Positions 17,726 to 27,000 of a stretch of 64,000 nt of DNA are shown in pieces. Position numbers and translations under genes: made by a program. The notes below the pieces were generated by a model, which saw only the letters and a list, made by a program, of their open reading frames with translations, was not told where the DNA came from and ran no database searches. Where the stretch lies: contig NZ_JAMPKJ010000010.1 in the NCBI RefSeq assembly GCF_039962115.1, forward strand, positions 62,001 to 126,000, written 5' to 3'. Position 1 is the stretch's first letter; each line of letters opens with the position of its first letter. This stretch comes from Funiculus sociatus GB2-C1. GTDB lineage: Bacteria > Cyanobacteriota > Cyanobacteriia > Cyanobacteriales > FACHB-T130.

Positions 17726-18460
17726 TTATTTGGGATATATTACCACCCACTCCAAATAACTAATCGGCGCTGTCACCTTAATAATTGCTTCAGGAGCCGG
17801 GGTTTTTTCCAAATTTACAGACTCGACGCGACCCAGTGGCAAGCCTGGAGGGAACAGTTTACTGGCAGAGGATGTTGCGACAACATCGCCCCGCCGGACA
17901 TCCGGCACTTTGTCAAAAAACTGCATCACCACTCTATTAGAGCCGTAGCCCCGAATATAACCCATAACGCGGCTGCGGCTAACCACCGCACCCGCGCGAC
18001 TGCTAGGGTCGCTAATCAGCAAGACGCGGCTGGTATGGGATGTCGCTTCCACGACGCGACCTATCAAGCCACCTGTACCCATAACAATAAAGTCTTTTTG
18101 GATGCCATCTTCAGTGCCACGTCCCAAAGTGACCTGTTGCCACCAATTGTCCGGGGTACGCCCGACTATTGGCGCCGTTATCGCCTTCTGTTTCCTTTGT
18201 TGTACATAACCTAGAAGCTCTTGTAACTTCTGATTTTGGTTTTGCAGTTCGGTCAGGCGATCCTGCAATTCTTGTACGCGGGCATTCTCTCTAATCTCTT
18301 GTGGCGGGGCTTCAGTTTGAAAGGGGCGGGTAAGCAACTGGTAAACCTCAAACATGGCTGCCCCTTGGGTTTGCCGGAGGAACCAGGCACTCCCAATAGC
18401 TGCCCCCGCCACCATAACTTGTATGCCGTGCCGAACCCACCAGCGACGCAGTGTATACAT
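17726..18460 (-). CDS. mreC: Rod shape-determining protein MreC
   Basis: MreC is a bitopic membrane protein linking cytoplasmic MreB to periplasmic cell-wall synthases. The 244-aa protein has a membrane helix near residues 11-30 (GIQVMVAGAAIGSAWFL), a coiled coil (ENARVQELQDRLTELQNQNQ), then the beta-rich MreC core with GTGGLIGRVVEATSHTSRV and ISDPSSRAGAVVSRSR. Length is normal for the short cyanobacterial form. It lies between mreB and mreD in the canonical order. Confidence 0.94.
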   Translation of the reverse strand: MYTLRRWWVRHGIQVMVAGAAIGSAWFLRQTQGAAMFEVYQLLTRPFQTEAPPQEIRENARVQELQDRLTELQNQNQKLQELLGYVQQRKQKAITAPIVGRTPDNWWQQVTLGRGTEDGIQKDFIVMGTGGLIGRVVEATSHTSRVLLISDPSSRAGAVVSRSRVMGYIRGYGSNRVVMQFFDKVPDVRRGDVVATSSASKLFPPGLPLGRVESVNLEKTPAPEAIIKVTAPISYLEWVVIYPK

Positions 18461-18475
18461 TTAGCTATCAGCTTT

Positions 18476-18531
18476 TTGTCTGTTATTCGTTGTCTGTTAT
18501 TCGTTGTCCGTTGTTCGTTGTCCGTCGTTCA
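18476..18531. repeat. Four 14-bp tandem repeats between mreC and mreB
   Basis: The units are TTGTCTGTTATTCG twice, TTGTCCGTTGTTCG and TTGTCCGTCGTTCA, an obvious array with drift toward one end. Each unit is a pair of heptamers, as in cyanobacterial short tandemly repeated repetitive (STRR) sequences. Confidence 0.85.
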
Positions 18532-18557
18532 TTGGCGTTTGAAAGTTTGAAGGTTGG

Positions 18558-18579
18558 AAAGTTGTCGCCTGACAACTTT
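18558..18579. repeat. Hairpin AAAGTTGTC/GACAACTTT between mreC and mreB
   Basis: A 9-bp stem with a GCCT loop, inside a longer imperfect dyad of AAGTTTGAAGG/CAACGTTTCAAC type. It may attenuate transcription from mreB into mreC. Confidence 0.55.
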
Positions 18580-18634
18580 TCAACGTTTCAACATTCCAAC
18601 TTTTGCCTGACTACTGACCACTGACCGCTGATTG

Positions 18635-19678
18635 CTACATACTGCGCGATCGCCCACTAAAGACCCGCTCCAATTGTTTGAAGTTCTCTAACACTCTACC
18701 TGTCCCCAGCACCACGCACGACAGCGGATCTGCCGCTACGTGAGTAACAATTCCCGTTTCGTGGCTGATTAGCGTATCAAGCCCCTTCAACAAAGCACCA
18801 CCACCAGCCAGCATGATACCTCTGTCGATAATGTCGGCTGCTAGTTCCGGAGGAGTTCGTTCTAAGGTTCGCTTCACCGCATCCACAATCACTGAAAGCG
18901 GTTCAGACATACTTTCGCGAATTTCCGGCCCCTTGATAGTAACAGTTCGGGGCAAGCCAGAGAGCAGGTGTAAACCCCTCACCTCCATGATTGCCTCTTC
19001 ATCAAAACTGGTGGGGTAGGCAGAACCAATCTGAATTTTGATTTCTTCAGAGGTACGTTCCCCGATTACCAGGTTGTGGACTTTTTTCATGTACTGCATG
19101 ATAGCTTCGGAAAGCTCATCACCAGCCACGCGCACCGACTCACTTAAAACCGTTCCTTGTAAAGAAAGCACGGCAACTTCAGTTGTGCCGCCACCAATAT
19201 CAATGATCATGTTACCCGTAGGCTCTGCCACTGGTAGTCCAGCGCCAATAGCCGCAGCAACAGGCTCATCAATCAGGTAAACATCTCTGGCACCAGCCTG
19301 AGATGCTGCCTCCATAACGGCTCGGCGTTCTACGCCAGTGACACCTGAAGGAATACCGATTACAATCCGAGGAGAGACTAATGCTCTGCCTTCATGAACC
19401 CGCCGGATAAAATGCTTAAGCATTAGCTCGGCAGTGTCGAAGTCGGCAATGACACCATCGCGAAGGGGCCGCAAGGCCACCACATTGCCGGGAGTTCTTC
19501 CCAACATTTTTTTCGCATCTTCCCCCACGGCCAGCGGGGTTTTAGTGTCCATATCCATAGCAACCACAGAGGGTTCTTGGAGAACAATCCCTTTGCCGGA
19601 TACATAGACCAGGGTATTAGCAGTACCCAAGTCGATACCCATGTCCCGGGATAAGGAAAAGCGACTGAAAAGACCCAC
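18635..19678 (-). CDS. mreB: Rod shape-determining actin-like protein MreB
   Basis: MreB is the bacterial actin that guides lateral wall synthesis. The 347-aa protein has the actin-fold ATP sites: phosphate 1 [14 protein letters not shown], connect/phosphate 2 [17 protein letters not shown], and the adenosine motif [13 protein letters not shown]. Length matches MreB. It is the first gene of the mre set and lies divergent from ssb across a 263-bp AT-rich spacer that must hold both promoters. Confidence 0.97.
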   Translation of the reverse strand: MGLFSRFSLSRDMGIDLGTANTLVYVSGKGIVLQEPSVVAMDMDTKTPLAVGEDAKKMLGRTPGNVVALRPLRDGVIADFDTAELMLKHFIRRVHEGRALVSPRIVIGIPSGVTGVERRAVMEAASQAGARDVYLIDEPVAAAIGAGLPVAEPTGNMIIDIGGGTTEVAVLSLQGTVLSESVRVAGDELSEAIMQYMKKVHNLVIGERTSEEIKIQIGSAYPTSFDEEAIMEVRGLHLLSGLPRTVTIKGPEIRESMSEPLSVIVDAVKRTLERTPPELAADIIDRGIMLAGGGALLKGLDTLISHETGIVTHVAADPLSCVVLGTGRVLENFKQLERVFSGRSRSM

Positions 19679-19941
19679 TCGTTTCTACGCCCCCAAAATG
19701 AAATGCTGTTGTGTGTGACGGAATCTTAACGGAAATGGAACCGAGGTGGATTCTATTACGTTTTCTATCCTGAGTCTAGTCACGAAGAAGAATTCTTTAT
19801 GTAAATTTGCCTCAAACTGATTTCCAAGCATGATTCTAATCGTCCAAGAGTAAATCAGGATAAAGTTAATTTGAGACTAAGATTTCAGTTCGCTAAAGTA
19901 TAATTGACCATACGTAAGTACAAATGTACTAAAAAATTCTT

Positions 19942-20304
19942 ATGACTCTAAATGTTGTAACCCTGGTAGGGCGTGTAGGTGGAGATCCGGATGTTAAGTA
20001 TTTCGAGTCAGGGAGCATTAAGTGTAAGCTGACGCTGGCAGTAAGAAGACGATCGCGCAATAACGACCAGCCGGATTGGTTCAATTTAGAACTTTGGGGT
20101 AAAACGGCGGAAGTAGCTGAAAACTTTGTCCGTAAGGGCAGCTTGATTGGAGTGCAAGGCTCGTTAAAGTTTGATACTTGGAGCGATCGCAACTCAGGAG
20201 CTACCCGTTCTACACCCGTCATTAAGGTGGATCACCTGGATCTATTGGGTTCTAAGCAAGACACTGATGCTAGTGCGGGCAGCTATAACGATAGCGAGTT
20301 CTAA
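19942..20304 (+). CDS. ssb: Single-stranded DNA-binding protein
   Basis: A short SSB of 120 aa with one OB fold: MTLNVVTLVGRVGGDPDVKY, FNLELWGKTAEVAENFVRKG and GVQGSLKFDTW. The acidic tail is short and ends DSEF rather than the usual DIPF, though the terminal Phe that docks partner proteins is kept. Such short SSBs are normal in cyanobacteria. The gene is monocistronic and ends in a 19-bp inverted repeat. Confidence 0.93.
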   Translation: MTLNVVTLVGRVGGDPDVKYFESGSIKCKLTLAVRRRSRNNDQPDWFNLELWGKTAEVAENFVRKGSLIGVQGSLKFDTWSDRNSGATRSTPVIKVDHLDLLGSKQDTDASAGSYNDSEF

Positions 20305-20309
20305 AAATT

Positions 20310-20360
20310 AAAAATTCAAAATTTAAAAAGAAGAATTTCCCTTTTAAATTTTGAATTTTT
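20310..20360. terminator. 19-bp AT-rich inverted repeat after ssb
   Basis: AAAAATTCAAAATTTAAAA (20310-20328) is perfectly complementary to 20342-20360. It lies between convergent ssb and the SIMPL gene and ends in TTTTT on the plus strand. Confidence 0.75.
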
Positions 20361-20377
20361 AATGCTTTATCCCTAGA

Positions 20378-21112
20378 TTAATAACTAATTTGCAGGGTAA
20401 CTGATGCCTCTACCTCTTGCTCACCGCCAATTACCGGAGTAGTTTTTGCTAGAGTCTCAGACCGCATAGCCATATCAGCTATGGGTATTGGCCGTGGCGG
20501 CGGTACAACAGCGCCATTGACTTGAATGTTGACGATTTCCCTACGAGTGAGATTTAGGGAACTCAAAACAGCATCAGCTTGGGCTTGGGCATCTTGGGTA
20601 GCTTCGCGTAGAGCTTGTTTTTGAGCAGACGCGATCGCGCTATCATCAGCTACAAAACTTATACCATCAATCCGGGTTGCCCCTGCTTTAACTGCCTCGT
20701 CCAGAAGAGTTCCGGCTTTTTGAGTATCAATCCGAAAGCTGACAATATTGGTAGCACTATACCCAGTTAGACGCTGGACATTGTTCTCGTAGCTGTAAAT
20801 CGGATTGAGGCTAATGCCAGTAGTTTCTAATTTCTCCACATTGCGAGATTTTAGCAGCTCCACCACAGCAGCTGAGCGTCGGGCAGCTTCCTGCTGCACA
20901 TCCGCCGCAACTTTCCCCTGAACTTCCACCCCCAGCCGCACCTGCGTCAAAGTTGTGGGAATATTTTCGACACCTCGCCCACTAACAGTCAGGGTTCGCA
21001 GCATTTTTTCTTGGGCAACAGCTCTTGTAGCAATACTCAAGCTAAGCACACTCAATACTAACGATATCAGCCCAGCCTGCTTCCAAAAACTAGACGCAAA
21101 GGTTAAATTCAT
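20378..21112 (-). CDS. SIMPL-domain (DUF541) exported protein
   Basis: The 244-aa protein begins with a signal peptide (LISLVLSVLSLSIATRAVAQ) and continues as a DUF541/SIMPL domain: LTVSGRGVENIPTTLTQVRL, the helical VQQEAARRSAAVVELLKSR, ETTGISLNPIYSYENNVQRL, then GYSATNIVSFRI. It should be periplasmic. The family has been linked to oxidative-stress tolerance and forms ring oligomers in some bacteria; its role here is unknown. It is transcribed alone. Confidence 0.88.
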   Translation of the reverse strand: MNLTFASSFWKQAGLISLVLSVLSLSIATRAVAQEKMLRTLTVSGRGVENIPTTLTQVRLGVEVQGKVAADVQQEAARRSAAVVELLKSRNVEKLETTGISLNPIYSYENNVQRLTGYSATNIVSFRIDTQKAGTLLDEAVKAGATRIDGISFVADDSAIASAQKQALREATQDAQAQADAVLSSLNLTRREIVNIQVNGAVVPPPRPIPIADMAMRSETLAKTTPVIGGEQEVEASVTLQISY

Positions 21113-21422
21113 AGATTCTCCTCACAGACATAACCGCTTGTAATGCAGTTTGAATGTTCTCACTGTGCCACTACAGCAGCCAGAAAGTGTAAACAGTTAC
21201 AGTTTTGGCAACTGAACTAAAGATACTTTTAAGGCGATCGCACTAGCCGGTAAAACAAGTATTTATACTCAATAATAAAAACCAAGCTCAAATCCAACTA
21301 ATTAGGCTGAGTGAAGAATCGCTAAGAGCGATCGCACACCCTTGAGAGCAATCATCTTGTAGCCTAGTTCACTCCAATTCCATAGCCGAATCGACGCAGG
21401 GATTTGTAAAGAAGCTTGTACA
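21113..21422. other. Divergent promoter region
   Basis: A 310-bp spacer between the divergent SIMPL and antiporter genes. It contains two GCGATCGC sites and no gene or strong hairpin that I can see. Confidence 0.6.
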
Positions 21423-22856
21423 GTGAGAAGAATGAATTATGCAGACCCAATGGAGATAGTTTCAACTGCCTGGGTGAATTTTATCACCCCATTCTCATTT
21501 CCACTTTGGAACAAAACCATTCCTGTGCTGGCAACAGCAACACCAGAAGCAGAAAACGCCCCACTCGTCCTAGCAGGGGTACTGCTGAGTTTAGTCGTAA
21601 TTTACCTTGCCAGCAAAATCGGGGGAGAATTATCTAACAACATCGGCTTACCACCCGTCTTAGGCGAACTCGTCGGAGGCGTGGTGGTGGGTGTCTCCGC
21701 CCTGCATCTGCTGGTATTTCCAGAAAGCGGCGCAGACAGTTCCAGTTCTGTAATTATGTCTTTCCTCCAATCCACTGGAGGGTTAAGCCCCGACGCAGCG
21801 GTAGACGTGTTTCAAACCCAAAGCGAAGTCGTGTCCGTTCTGGCAGAACTGGGCGTGATCATTTTGCTATTTGAAATTGGACTGGAATCGAATTTCAGGG
21901 AACTGATGGATGTTGGTATCCAGGCGTTACTCGTAGCAGTAGTCGGGGTAGCAGTGCCATTTGCCGCAGGCACTGCGGGACTGATGATCTTGTTTGGCAT
22001 TCCAGCGGTGCCAGCGATTTTTGCGGGTGCAGCTTTGACTGCAACCAGTATTGGTATTACCTCCAAAGTTCTATCAGAACTAGGGCGTCTTAATTCCAAA
22101 GAAGGTCAGATTATTCTTGGCGCTGCCGTCATAGACGACGTGATCGGTATCATCGTCCTGGCAGTGGTGGCAAGTCTTGCCAAAACTGGCAAAGTGGACG
22201 TAAGTAACGTTTTCTATCTGATTATCAGCGCCAGTGCTTTCTTGATCGGTGCGATTCTGCTTGGCAAAGTCTTCAACAAATCTTTTGTGATCATTGCCGA
22301 GAAACTCAAGACACGCGGTAGCTTGGTCATACCAGCATTCATCTTCGCCTTTATAATGGCTTATCTTGCCGCCGCCATCCATTTAGAAGCCATACTCGGA
22401 GCTTTTGCGGCTGGCTTAGTCTTAGACGAAACGGATAAGCGTAAAGAGTTGGAAAGGCAAGTGTGTCCCATTGCCGATATGTTTGTGCCGATTTTCTTCG
22501 TCACGGTAGGAGCCAAAACAGATTTAGGCGTACTCAACCCAGCTGTTCCTAGTAACCGGGAGGGTTTGATAATTGCCATTTTCCTTATCGTAGTGGCGAT
22601 TGTCGGAAAGGTTGTTACTGGTCTTGCAGTATTTGGTCAACCCCAGATTAATCGATTAGCGATCGGTGTCGGAATGATTCCTAGAGGCGAAGTAGGATTA
22701 GTCTTTGCTGGTGTCGGTTCCGCCAGTGGTGCTTTGTCTGAAGCCACAGAAGCCGCGATTATTATGATGGTCATCTTGACAACCTTCTTAGCACCCCCGT
22801 TATTAAGGTTTGTGTTTCAAGAGGCTCCCGCAGTTCCGGTTAAGGAGAGTGATTAA
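21423..22856 (+). CDS. Cation:proton antiporter (CPA2/KefB-like)
   Basis: The 477-aa polytopic protein has about 12-13 hydrophobic helices and CPA2 hallmarks: GLPPVLGELVGGVVVG, VLAELGVIILLFEIGLESN, the paired aspartates AAVIDDVIGIIVLA that carry ions, and MIPRGEVGLVFAGVG. It exchanges Na+ or K+ for protons across the plasma or thylakoid membrane. There is no C-terminal RCK domain. The frame opens with GTG at 21423; ATG at 21432 is equally possible. Cyanobacteria have several such NapA/NhaS-type genes. Confidence 0.92.
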   Translation: MRRMNYADPMEIVSTAWVNFITPFSFPLWNKTIPVLATATPEAENAPLVLAGVLLSLVVIYLASKIGGELSNNIGLPPVLGELVGGVVVGVSALHLLVFPESGADSSSSVIMSFLQSTGGLSPDAAVDVFQTQSEVVSVLAELGVIILLFEIGLESNFRELMDVGIQALLVAVVGVAVPFAAGTAGLMILFGIPAVPAIFAGAALTATSIGITSKVLSELGRLNSKEGQIILGAAVIDDVIGIIVLAVVASLAKTGKVDVSNVFYLIISASAFLIGAILLGKVFNKSFVIIAEKLKTRGSLVIPAFIFAFIMAYLAAAIHLEAILGAFAAGLVLDETDKRKELERQVCPIADMFVPIFFVTVGAKTDLGVLNPAVPSNREGLIIAIFLIVVAIVGKVVTGLAVFGQPQINRLAIGVGMIPRGEVGLVFAGVGSASGALSEATEAAIIMMVILTTFLAPPLLRFVFQEAPAVPVKESD

Positions 22857-23375
22857 CTGGGGGCGGGGACTGGGGGCTGGGGACTAGGTAAGACTTTTTC
22901 TCAATTCCCAATTCTTAATTCCCAATTCCCAATTCCCAATTCCCAATTTCCTGTAACTGCTACCCACAGATAACGAACAACTAACAAATAAAGGCTTTTA
23001 GAGAAACTTAAGTCATTGTCTCAACGTCCTTGGGGCGTGACTCAATGAATTCAAAAGTTTTCTCGCTAGAGAGAATTTTGAGTAACCGATGTAGCGATGG
23101 GCAGCATAAGGACACTTAATTGCCAAACACCAGGGGTAAAAATTTACGATACATGAATCCAGTTCGATAGGGCATCTCCAAAGATGGCAAGTAAAATCAG
23201 CCATTCCTGCTTAATGTTCTGCATTGCTGCCGCAGTCGTGGTATCGTTCAACCCAGTCTAAAATCATTAACTTGGCTACGCCATGCCCCGGATGCGACTT
23301 GATCGCACCCGAAATAGGACTAGAGCGTACAGACCGCTTTAACTCGGTCTTTACCTTTCTTTTGGAGAAACGATA
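22857..23375. other. 519-bp spacer with repeats, no gene
   Basis: It starts with G-rich GGGGACTGGGGGCTGGGGAC repeats and the AATTCCC array. The remainder is non-repetitive and shows no convincing gene. A GGAG at the 3' end precedes the GTG start of the amidase. Confidence 0.6.
22901..22950. repeat. AATTCCC heptamer tandem array (STRR)
   Basis: About six to seven consecutive or near-consecutive copies of AATTCCC, one changed to AATTCTT. This is a classic cyanobacterial STRR. Confidence 0.85.
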
Positions 23376-25295
23376 GTGAGACTTTACTGGCTATTACCCA
23401 GTTGTTTGAGCCTTTTTCTGGTTACATCTCCCGCTTTTGCGGCAAAACTGGTTTCGTGGCGTTTTGATACTAATCAAAACCGGCTGGATTTTAGGACTGA
23501 CGATGGAGTGCAGCCGAAAGCGCAGCTTTTGGCTAATCCTTCACGTCTGGTAATCGATTTGCCTGGTACAACTTTCGGACGCCCAACGGTAACTCAGCAG
23601 TTGGCGGGGGCGTTACGCAGTTTGCGGGTGGGACAGTTTGAGGGTAATGTTACTCGCCTGGTAATTGAATTAGACCCTGGTTACACGCTTGATCCGGAGC
23701 AAGTAGTCTTTCAGGGAGCTTCCCCCAGTCAGTGGTCGGTACAATTACCAAAACCTCAACGAGTTTCACAATTACCAAATTCTTCTGCTAGACCAACTCT
23801 GGTAAATTCTTCGTTCTCCTCGATACGGCCAACTTCTCCCAGTAAGCCAACTTTGGGAAATTTGTCGCCGTCGTCTGGATTCAATCGATCTTTAAGCAGT
23901 CAAGCAGCCGCCAGCCCAGCTGGGTCGGTTGCTCAAATTGAAGATATACAGGTGACGAATGATGGGTTTTTCCTGCGGACGAATGGCGATCGCCCTTCAA
24001 TTATTAAGGTAAAGCGGAGTAGCGATCGCCGCAATATTACCTTTGACATCCAAGGCGCTACCATATCCCGTAGTCTCTCATCGCCAGAGTCGCGGGTGAA
24101 TCGCTATGGTGTCAGTCGCATTCTCTTATCTCAGGTGGATACTTCACCTTCAGTCGTCCGCGTGACGATGAACGTGACCAAGGAAAGTCCCGACTGGCAG
24201 GCAAGCGTCAGCGGTTTTGGCGGTATTGTCCTATTACCGCAGGGAACTACTGCTGGAAGCATTGAAAGCCCGACTTTGGCTGGCAATCAGCCTTCTCCTT
24301 TCAATCCCCCAACTCGAACGGTGCCAACAACGCCAACAACGCGCCGCGACGGTGAGGTGGCAACGATTCAGTCGGTTGAACTCTCCGGAACTCAGTTATT
24401 CATCAGAGCAGATCGGTCTGTAAAATTTACTGGTAAATGGGATGGCTCAGCTGGGGCCTACCGAATTACTATTCCTTCTGCGACTCTGGCTGAAAGAGTC
24501 AAAGGGCCAACTCTAGATGCTAGGACTATGGTGCGGCGGGTGCGTCTTGTACAGCAAGACCCTCGTACTGTAGTAGTTCTGGTGCAACCGGGAGATGGGG
24601 TGCAAATTGGGGAACTCAATCAGCTGACTGACCAGCTATTAGCACTACAGCTGCAACGTGGTCGCTTTAGTTCGGTGCTTCCCCGTCCTGATACAATTCC
24701 TGTCCCGGCACCGGAAACTAATAATCCCCCAGAGTTTTCCCCCCGCCCTCGTAACGGACGATTGGTGGTGGTGGTAGACGCCGGACACGGAGGCAAAGAT
24801 CCCGGAGCTATCGGCGTTGGTGGGCTCAGGGAGGTGGATGTCATTTTGCCGATCGCACGGCAGGTGGAGGCTTTGCTAGAGCGGCAGGGTGTTCAGGTGG
24901 TGATGACGCGAAAGGATGACTATTTCGTAGACCTGCAACCGCGTGTGACAATGGCTGAACGGGCAAACGCCGATTTGTTTGTCAGTATCCACGCCAATTC
25001 AATTGGTGGTCGTCCAGATGTGCAAGGGGTAGAGACTTACTATTACTCTAGCGGCGGACGTTTAGCTCGAAGCATTCACAACAGCATTTTGCAGGCTACC
25101 GATGCTAAAGATAGAGGGGTGAGGCAGGCGAGATTTTATGTACTTAGAAAGAGTTCTATGCCATCTGTGTTAGTAGAAGTTGGTTTTGTTAGTAACCGAC
25201 AAGAGGCGGCGAAACTTGGCTCACCTGATTACCAGAGTCAGATGGCACAAGCGATCGCTCGCGGTATTCTACAGTACATTCAACAAAATCTTTAA
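23376..25295 (+). CDS. N-acetylmuramoyl-L-alanine amidase with AMIN domains (AmiC-like)
   Basis: A 639-aa exported cell-wall hydrolase that cuts the bond between MurNAc and the stem peptide during daughter-cell separation. It has a signal peptide (LPSCLSLFLVTSPAFA) and three AMIN-like beta domains (about 25-120, 185-290, 335-440) joined by Ser/Pro-rich linkers. The Amidase_3 domain covers about 462-636: zinc ligands H in VVDAGHGGKDPG, E in LREVDVIL and H in FVSIHANS, and the catalytic E in VLVEVGFVSN. AmiC in filamentous cyanobacteria also drills septal junction pores. The start is GTG with GGAG upstream. murI follows closely. Confidence 0.93.
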   Translation: MRLYWLLPSCLSLFLVTSPAFAAKLVSWRFDTNQNRLDFRTDDGVQPKAQLLANPSRLVIDLPGTTFGRPTVTQQLAGALRSLRVGQFEGNVTRLVIELDPGYTLDPEQVVFQGASPSQWSVQLPKPQRVSQLPNSSARPTLVNSSFSSIRPTSPSKPTLGNLSPSSGFNRSLSSQAAASPAGSVAQIEDIQVTNDGFFLRTNGDRPSIIKVKRSSDRRNITFDIQGATISRSLSSPESRVNRYGVSRILLSQVDTSPSVVRVTMNVTKESPDWQASVSGFGGIVLLPQGTTAGSIESPTLAGNQPSPFNPPTRTVPTTPTTRRDGEVATIQSVELSGTQLFIRADRSVKFTGKWDGSAGAYRITIPSATLAERVKGPTLDARTMVRRVRLVQQDPRTVVVLVQPGDGVQIGELNQLTDQLLALQLQRGRFSSVLPRPDTIPVPAPETNNPPEFSPRPRNGRLVVVVDAGHGGKDPGAIGVGGLREVDVILPIARQVEALLERQGVQVVMTRKDDYFVDLQPRVTMAERANADLFVSIHANSIGGRPDVQGVETYYYSSGGRLARSIHNSILQATDAKDRGVRQARFYVLRKSSMPSVLVEVGFVSNRQEAAKLGSPDYQSQMAQAIARGILQYIQQNL

Positions 25296-25346
25296 GCCTC
25301 GGTTAAGAGCCTTGGTTCGTGGTGAGTGGGGAGTGATCGATTGAAA

Positions 25347-26210
25347 ATGAACAACAAACAAGAAGGACACATAAATGGACAAAAAAGCAATGAAATATTA
25401 CAAAGAAGCAGAATAGGCGTTTTTGATAGCGGTGTCGGTGGTCTGACTGTATTGAGAGAACTCTACCGACATCTGCCTAATGAGTCGATTCTTTATTTTG
25501 GCGATACGGCTCGACTGCCCTACGGTACCCGCTCTCAAGCTGAAATTTTGCAGTTTGTGCGCGAAATTCTGATCTGGATGGTAGATCAGGGTGTCAAAAT
25601 GGCGATTATGGCTTGCAACACCAGTTCCGCTCTGGCGCTGGAGGCAGTGCGGTCTGAGTTCGACCTACCAATCTTAGGGGTCATCTTGCCTGGAGCGCGT
25701 GCTGCTGTTGGCCTGGGTAAACGGATTGGTGTGATTGCTACCCCAGCCACGGCTGCCAGTAATGCCTATCGCCGCGCTATTTTAGAAGTTGATGCTACTG
25801 TCTGTGTCTGGCAAGTCGGTTGCCCAGAGTTTGTGCCGCTCATTGAGCAAAACCGCATTTATGACCCCTATACTTTGGAGGTAGCGCGGGAGTACCTAGC
25901 ACCTTTGCTACAATATCGGATCGACACGCTGGTTTACGGTTGCACCCACTATCCTCACTTGGCACCGATTCTTAGGACAATTCTGCCCAGGTCGGTTAAC
26001 CTTTGCGATCCAGCAGTTCACGTAGTTTCCGCTGCTTCACAAGAGCTTGATTTATTGGGATTGAGAAATGTTCGCCCTCCTTTGGCAACTCGATTTGCGG
26101 TTAGCGGCTGTCCCGAACAGTTTGCCAAACTGTCCGTACAGTGGCTCGGCTGCACTCCAGAGGTTGAAAAAGTTTATTTACCAGCAATGCTACACCGACA
26201 ATTACCCTAA
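25347..26210 (+). CDS. murI: Glutamate racemase
   Basis: MurI makes D-glutamate for peptidoglycan. The 287-aa protein has IGVFDSGVGGLTVLREL, the substrate motif GDTARLPYGT, the first catalytic cysteine in IMACNTSSALAL and the second in VYGCTHYPHLAPI. The frame opens at GTG 25326; I chose ATG at 25347 because the preceding seven residues are not conserved-looking. It follows the amidase by about 50 bp and is probably co-transcribed with it. It ends at a strong hairpin. Confidence 0.95.
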   Translation: MNNKQEGHINGQKSNEILQRSRIGVFDSGVGGLTVLRELYRHLPNESILYFGDTARLPYGTRSQAEILQFVREILIWMVDQGVKMAIMACNTSSALALEAVRSEFDLPILGVILPGARAAVGLGKRIGVIATPATAASNAYRRAILEVDATVCVWQVGCPEFVPLIEQNRIYDPYTLEVAREYLAPLLQYRIDTLVYGCTHYPHLAPILRTILPRSVNLCDPAVHVVSAASQELDLLGLRNVRPPLATRFAVSGCPEQFAKLSVQWLGCTPEVEKVYLPAMLHRQLP

Positions 26211-26253
26211 GCTTGCTGTTAGCAGTCGAATTTAGGCTGCTAACAACAAGCTT
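26209..26253. terminator. Hairpin between murI and a converging small gene
   Basis: AAGCTTG-CT-GTTAGCAG pairs with CTGCTAAC-AA-CAAGCTT (15 of 17 bp), loop 11 nt. It overlaps the murI stop and lies 21 bases from the stop of the small minus-strand ORF. Confidence 0.75.
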
Positions 26254-26273
26254 GTTGTCCGTAAGTGCGATCG

Positions 26274-26402
26274 CTAGGGCGCAGATTTCGTTCTTCCTGC
26301 ACCCTTAACAGTCCGCTGCGCCAAAATCAACAGCAGATACACTGTTAACAAATAACCAGTAGCTAGAACGGGAATAATCAAAGGCATATCATTATACGTC
26401 AT
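26274..26402 (-). CDS. Small single-helix membrane protein, 42 aa
   Basis: From ATG at 26402 the frame reads MTYNDMPLIIPVLATGYLLT and then VYLLLILAQRTVKGAGRT, ending at TAG. It contains one strong membrane helix (about residues 6-27) and a basic tail, the layout of small subunits of photosynthetic membrane complexes such as NDH-1 or the photosystems. I cannot match it to a named subunit. The position, converging with murI on a shared hairpin, supports a real gene. A start at the internal ATG (26387) would give 37 aa. Confidence 0.55.
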   Translation of the reverse strand: MTYNDMPLIIPVLATGYLLTVYLLLILAQRTVKGAGRTKSAP

Positions 26403-27000
26403 AACGTCACTAACAACTAAAGGATGGTGAATTTTTATAACAAACTTTTGAATAGCAAACTTGGCTCACGCTATGGTTGAGCTTATTGCTGCCTATGAAA
26501 ATTTTGGGTATTCGTTTCCGACCCCTAAAATTTTTAATCGATTAATGCCAGTCCCTAGAAGTACAGTTGAAAATCTAAGATTTTCAACTGTACTTCACCT
26601 AGCAAAGCTCCCTATAAAGAAAGCTACTCGCAAGTCTTTCATTTTTCTGACGGCTGTTATCCCCAGCGCTAATGCACTGTGAGATTATGCAGGAAGCCAG
26701 AAATGCTACTGCCTACCAAAAACCGTCATAACTACTCATCACAGACACACCAAAAGCGTGACCTGTAATTTTTCTACTCAGTAAGTCTATGAAGTTATTC
26801 AAATCCTTACATACTAGAGTAACACAATATCCTCAGTGGTTAAAGCCGTTTTTTTTATATACTTTACAAATCGATACAATTTCAGAAAAAGCCTTGGTCA
26901 GCATCTTCTAACCAATAAAACCTTCCCTGTACGGGATCATTAGCTTAAAATAAATGACAAGAATGTAAAATTTCGTAACTAACGCCTGAATGGCTAATCC
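26403..27000. other. 598-bp spacer upstream of sds
   Basis: It holds the promoter side of the 42-aa ORF, a 39-nt near-perfect palindrome (26558-26596) and AT-rich sequence before sds. An open frame from 26461 crosses the palindrome and has no family likeness, so I do not call it a gene. Confidence 0.55.
26558..26596. repeat. 39-nt palindrome with 19-bp arms
   Basis: GAAGTACAGTTGAAAATCT, a single A, then the exact complement. It is not next to any gene end, so it is unlikely to be an ordinary terminator. It could be a cruciform, a transposon-end remnant or a small RNA hairpin. Confidence 0.8.

Noticed and set aside
22901-22950. AATTCCC array as a CRISPR
   Set aside because: The units are 7 bp and contiguous with no spacers. 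It is a short tandem repeat.
26461-26682. 73-aa plus-strand frame in the sds spacer
   Set aside because: It reads straight through the 39-nt palindrome and resembles no family.
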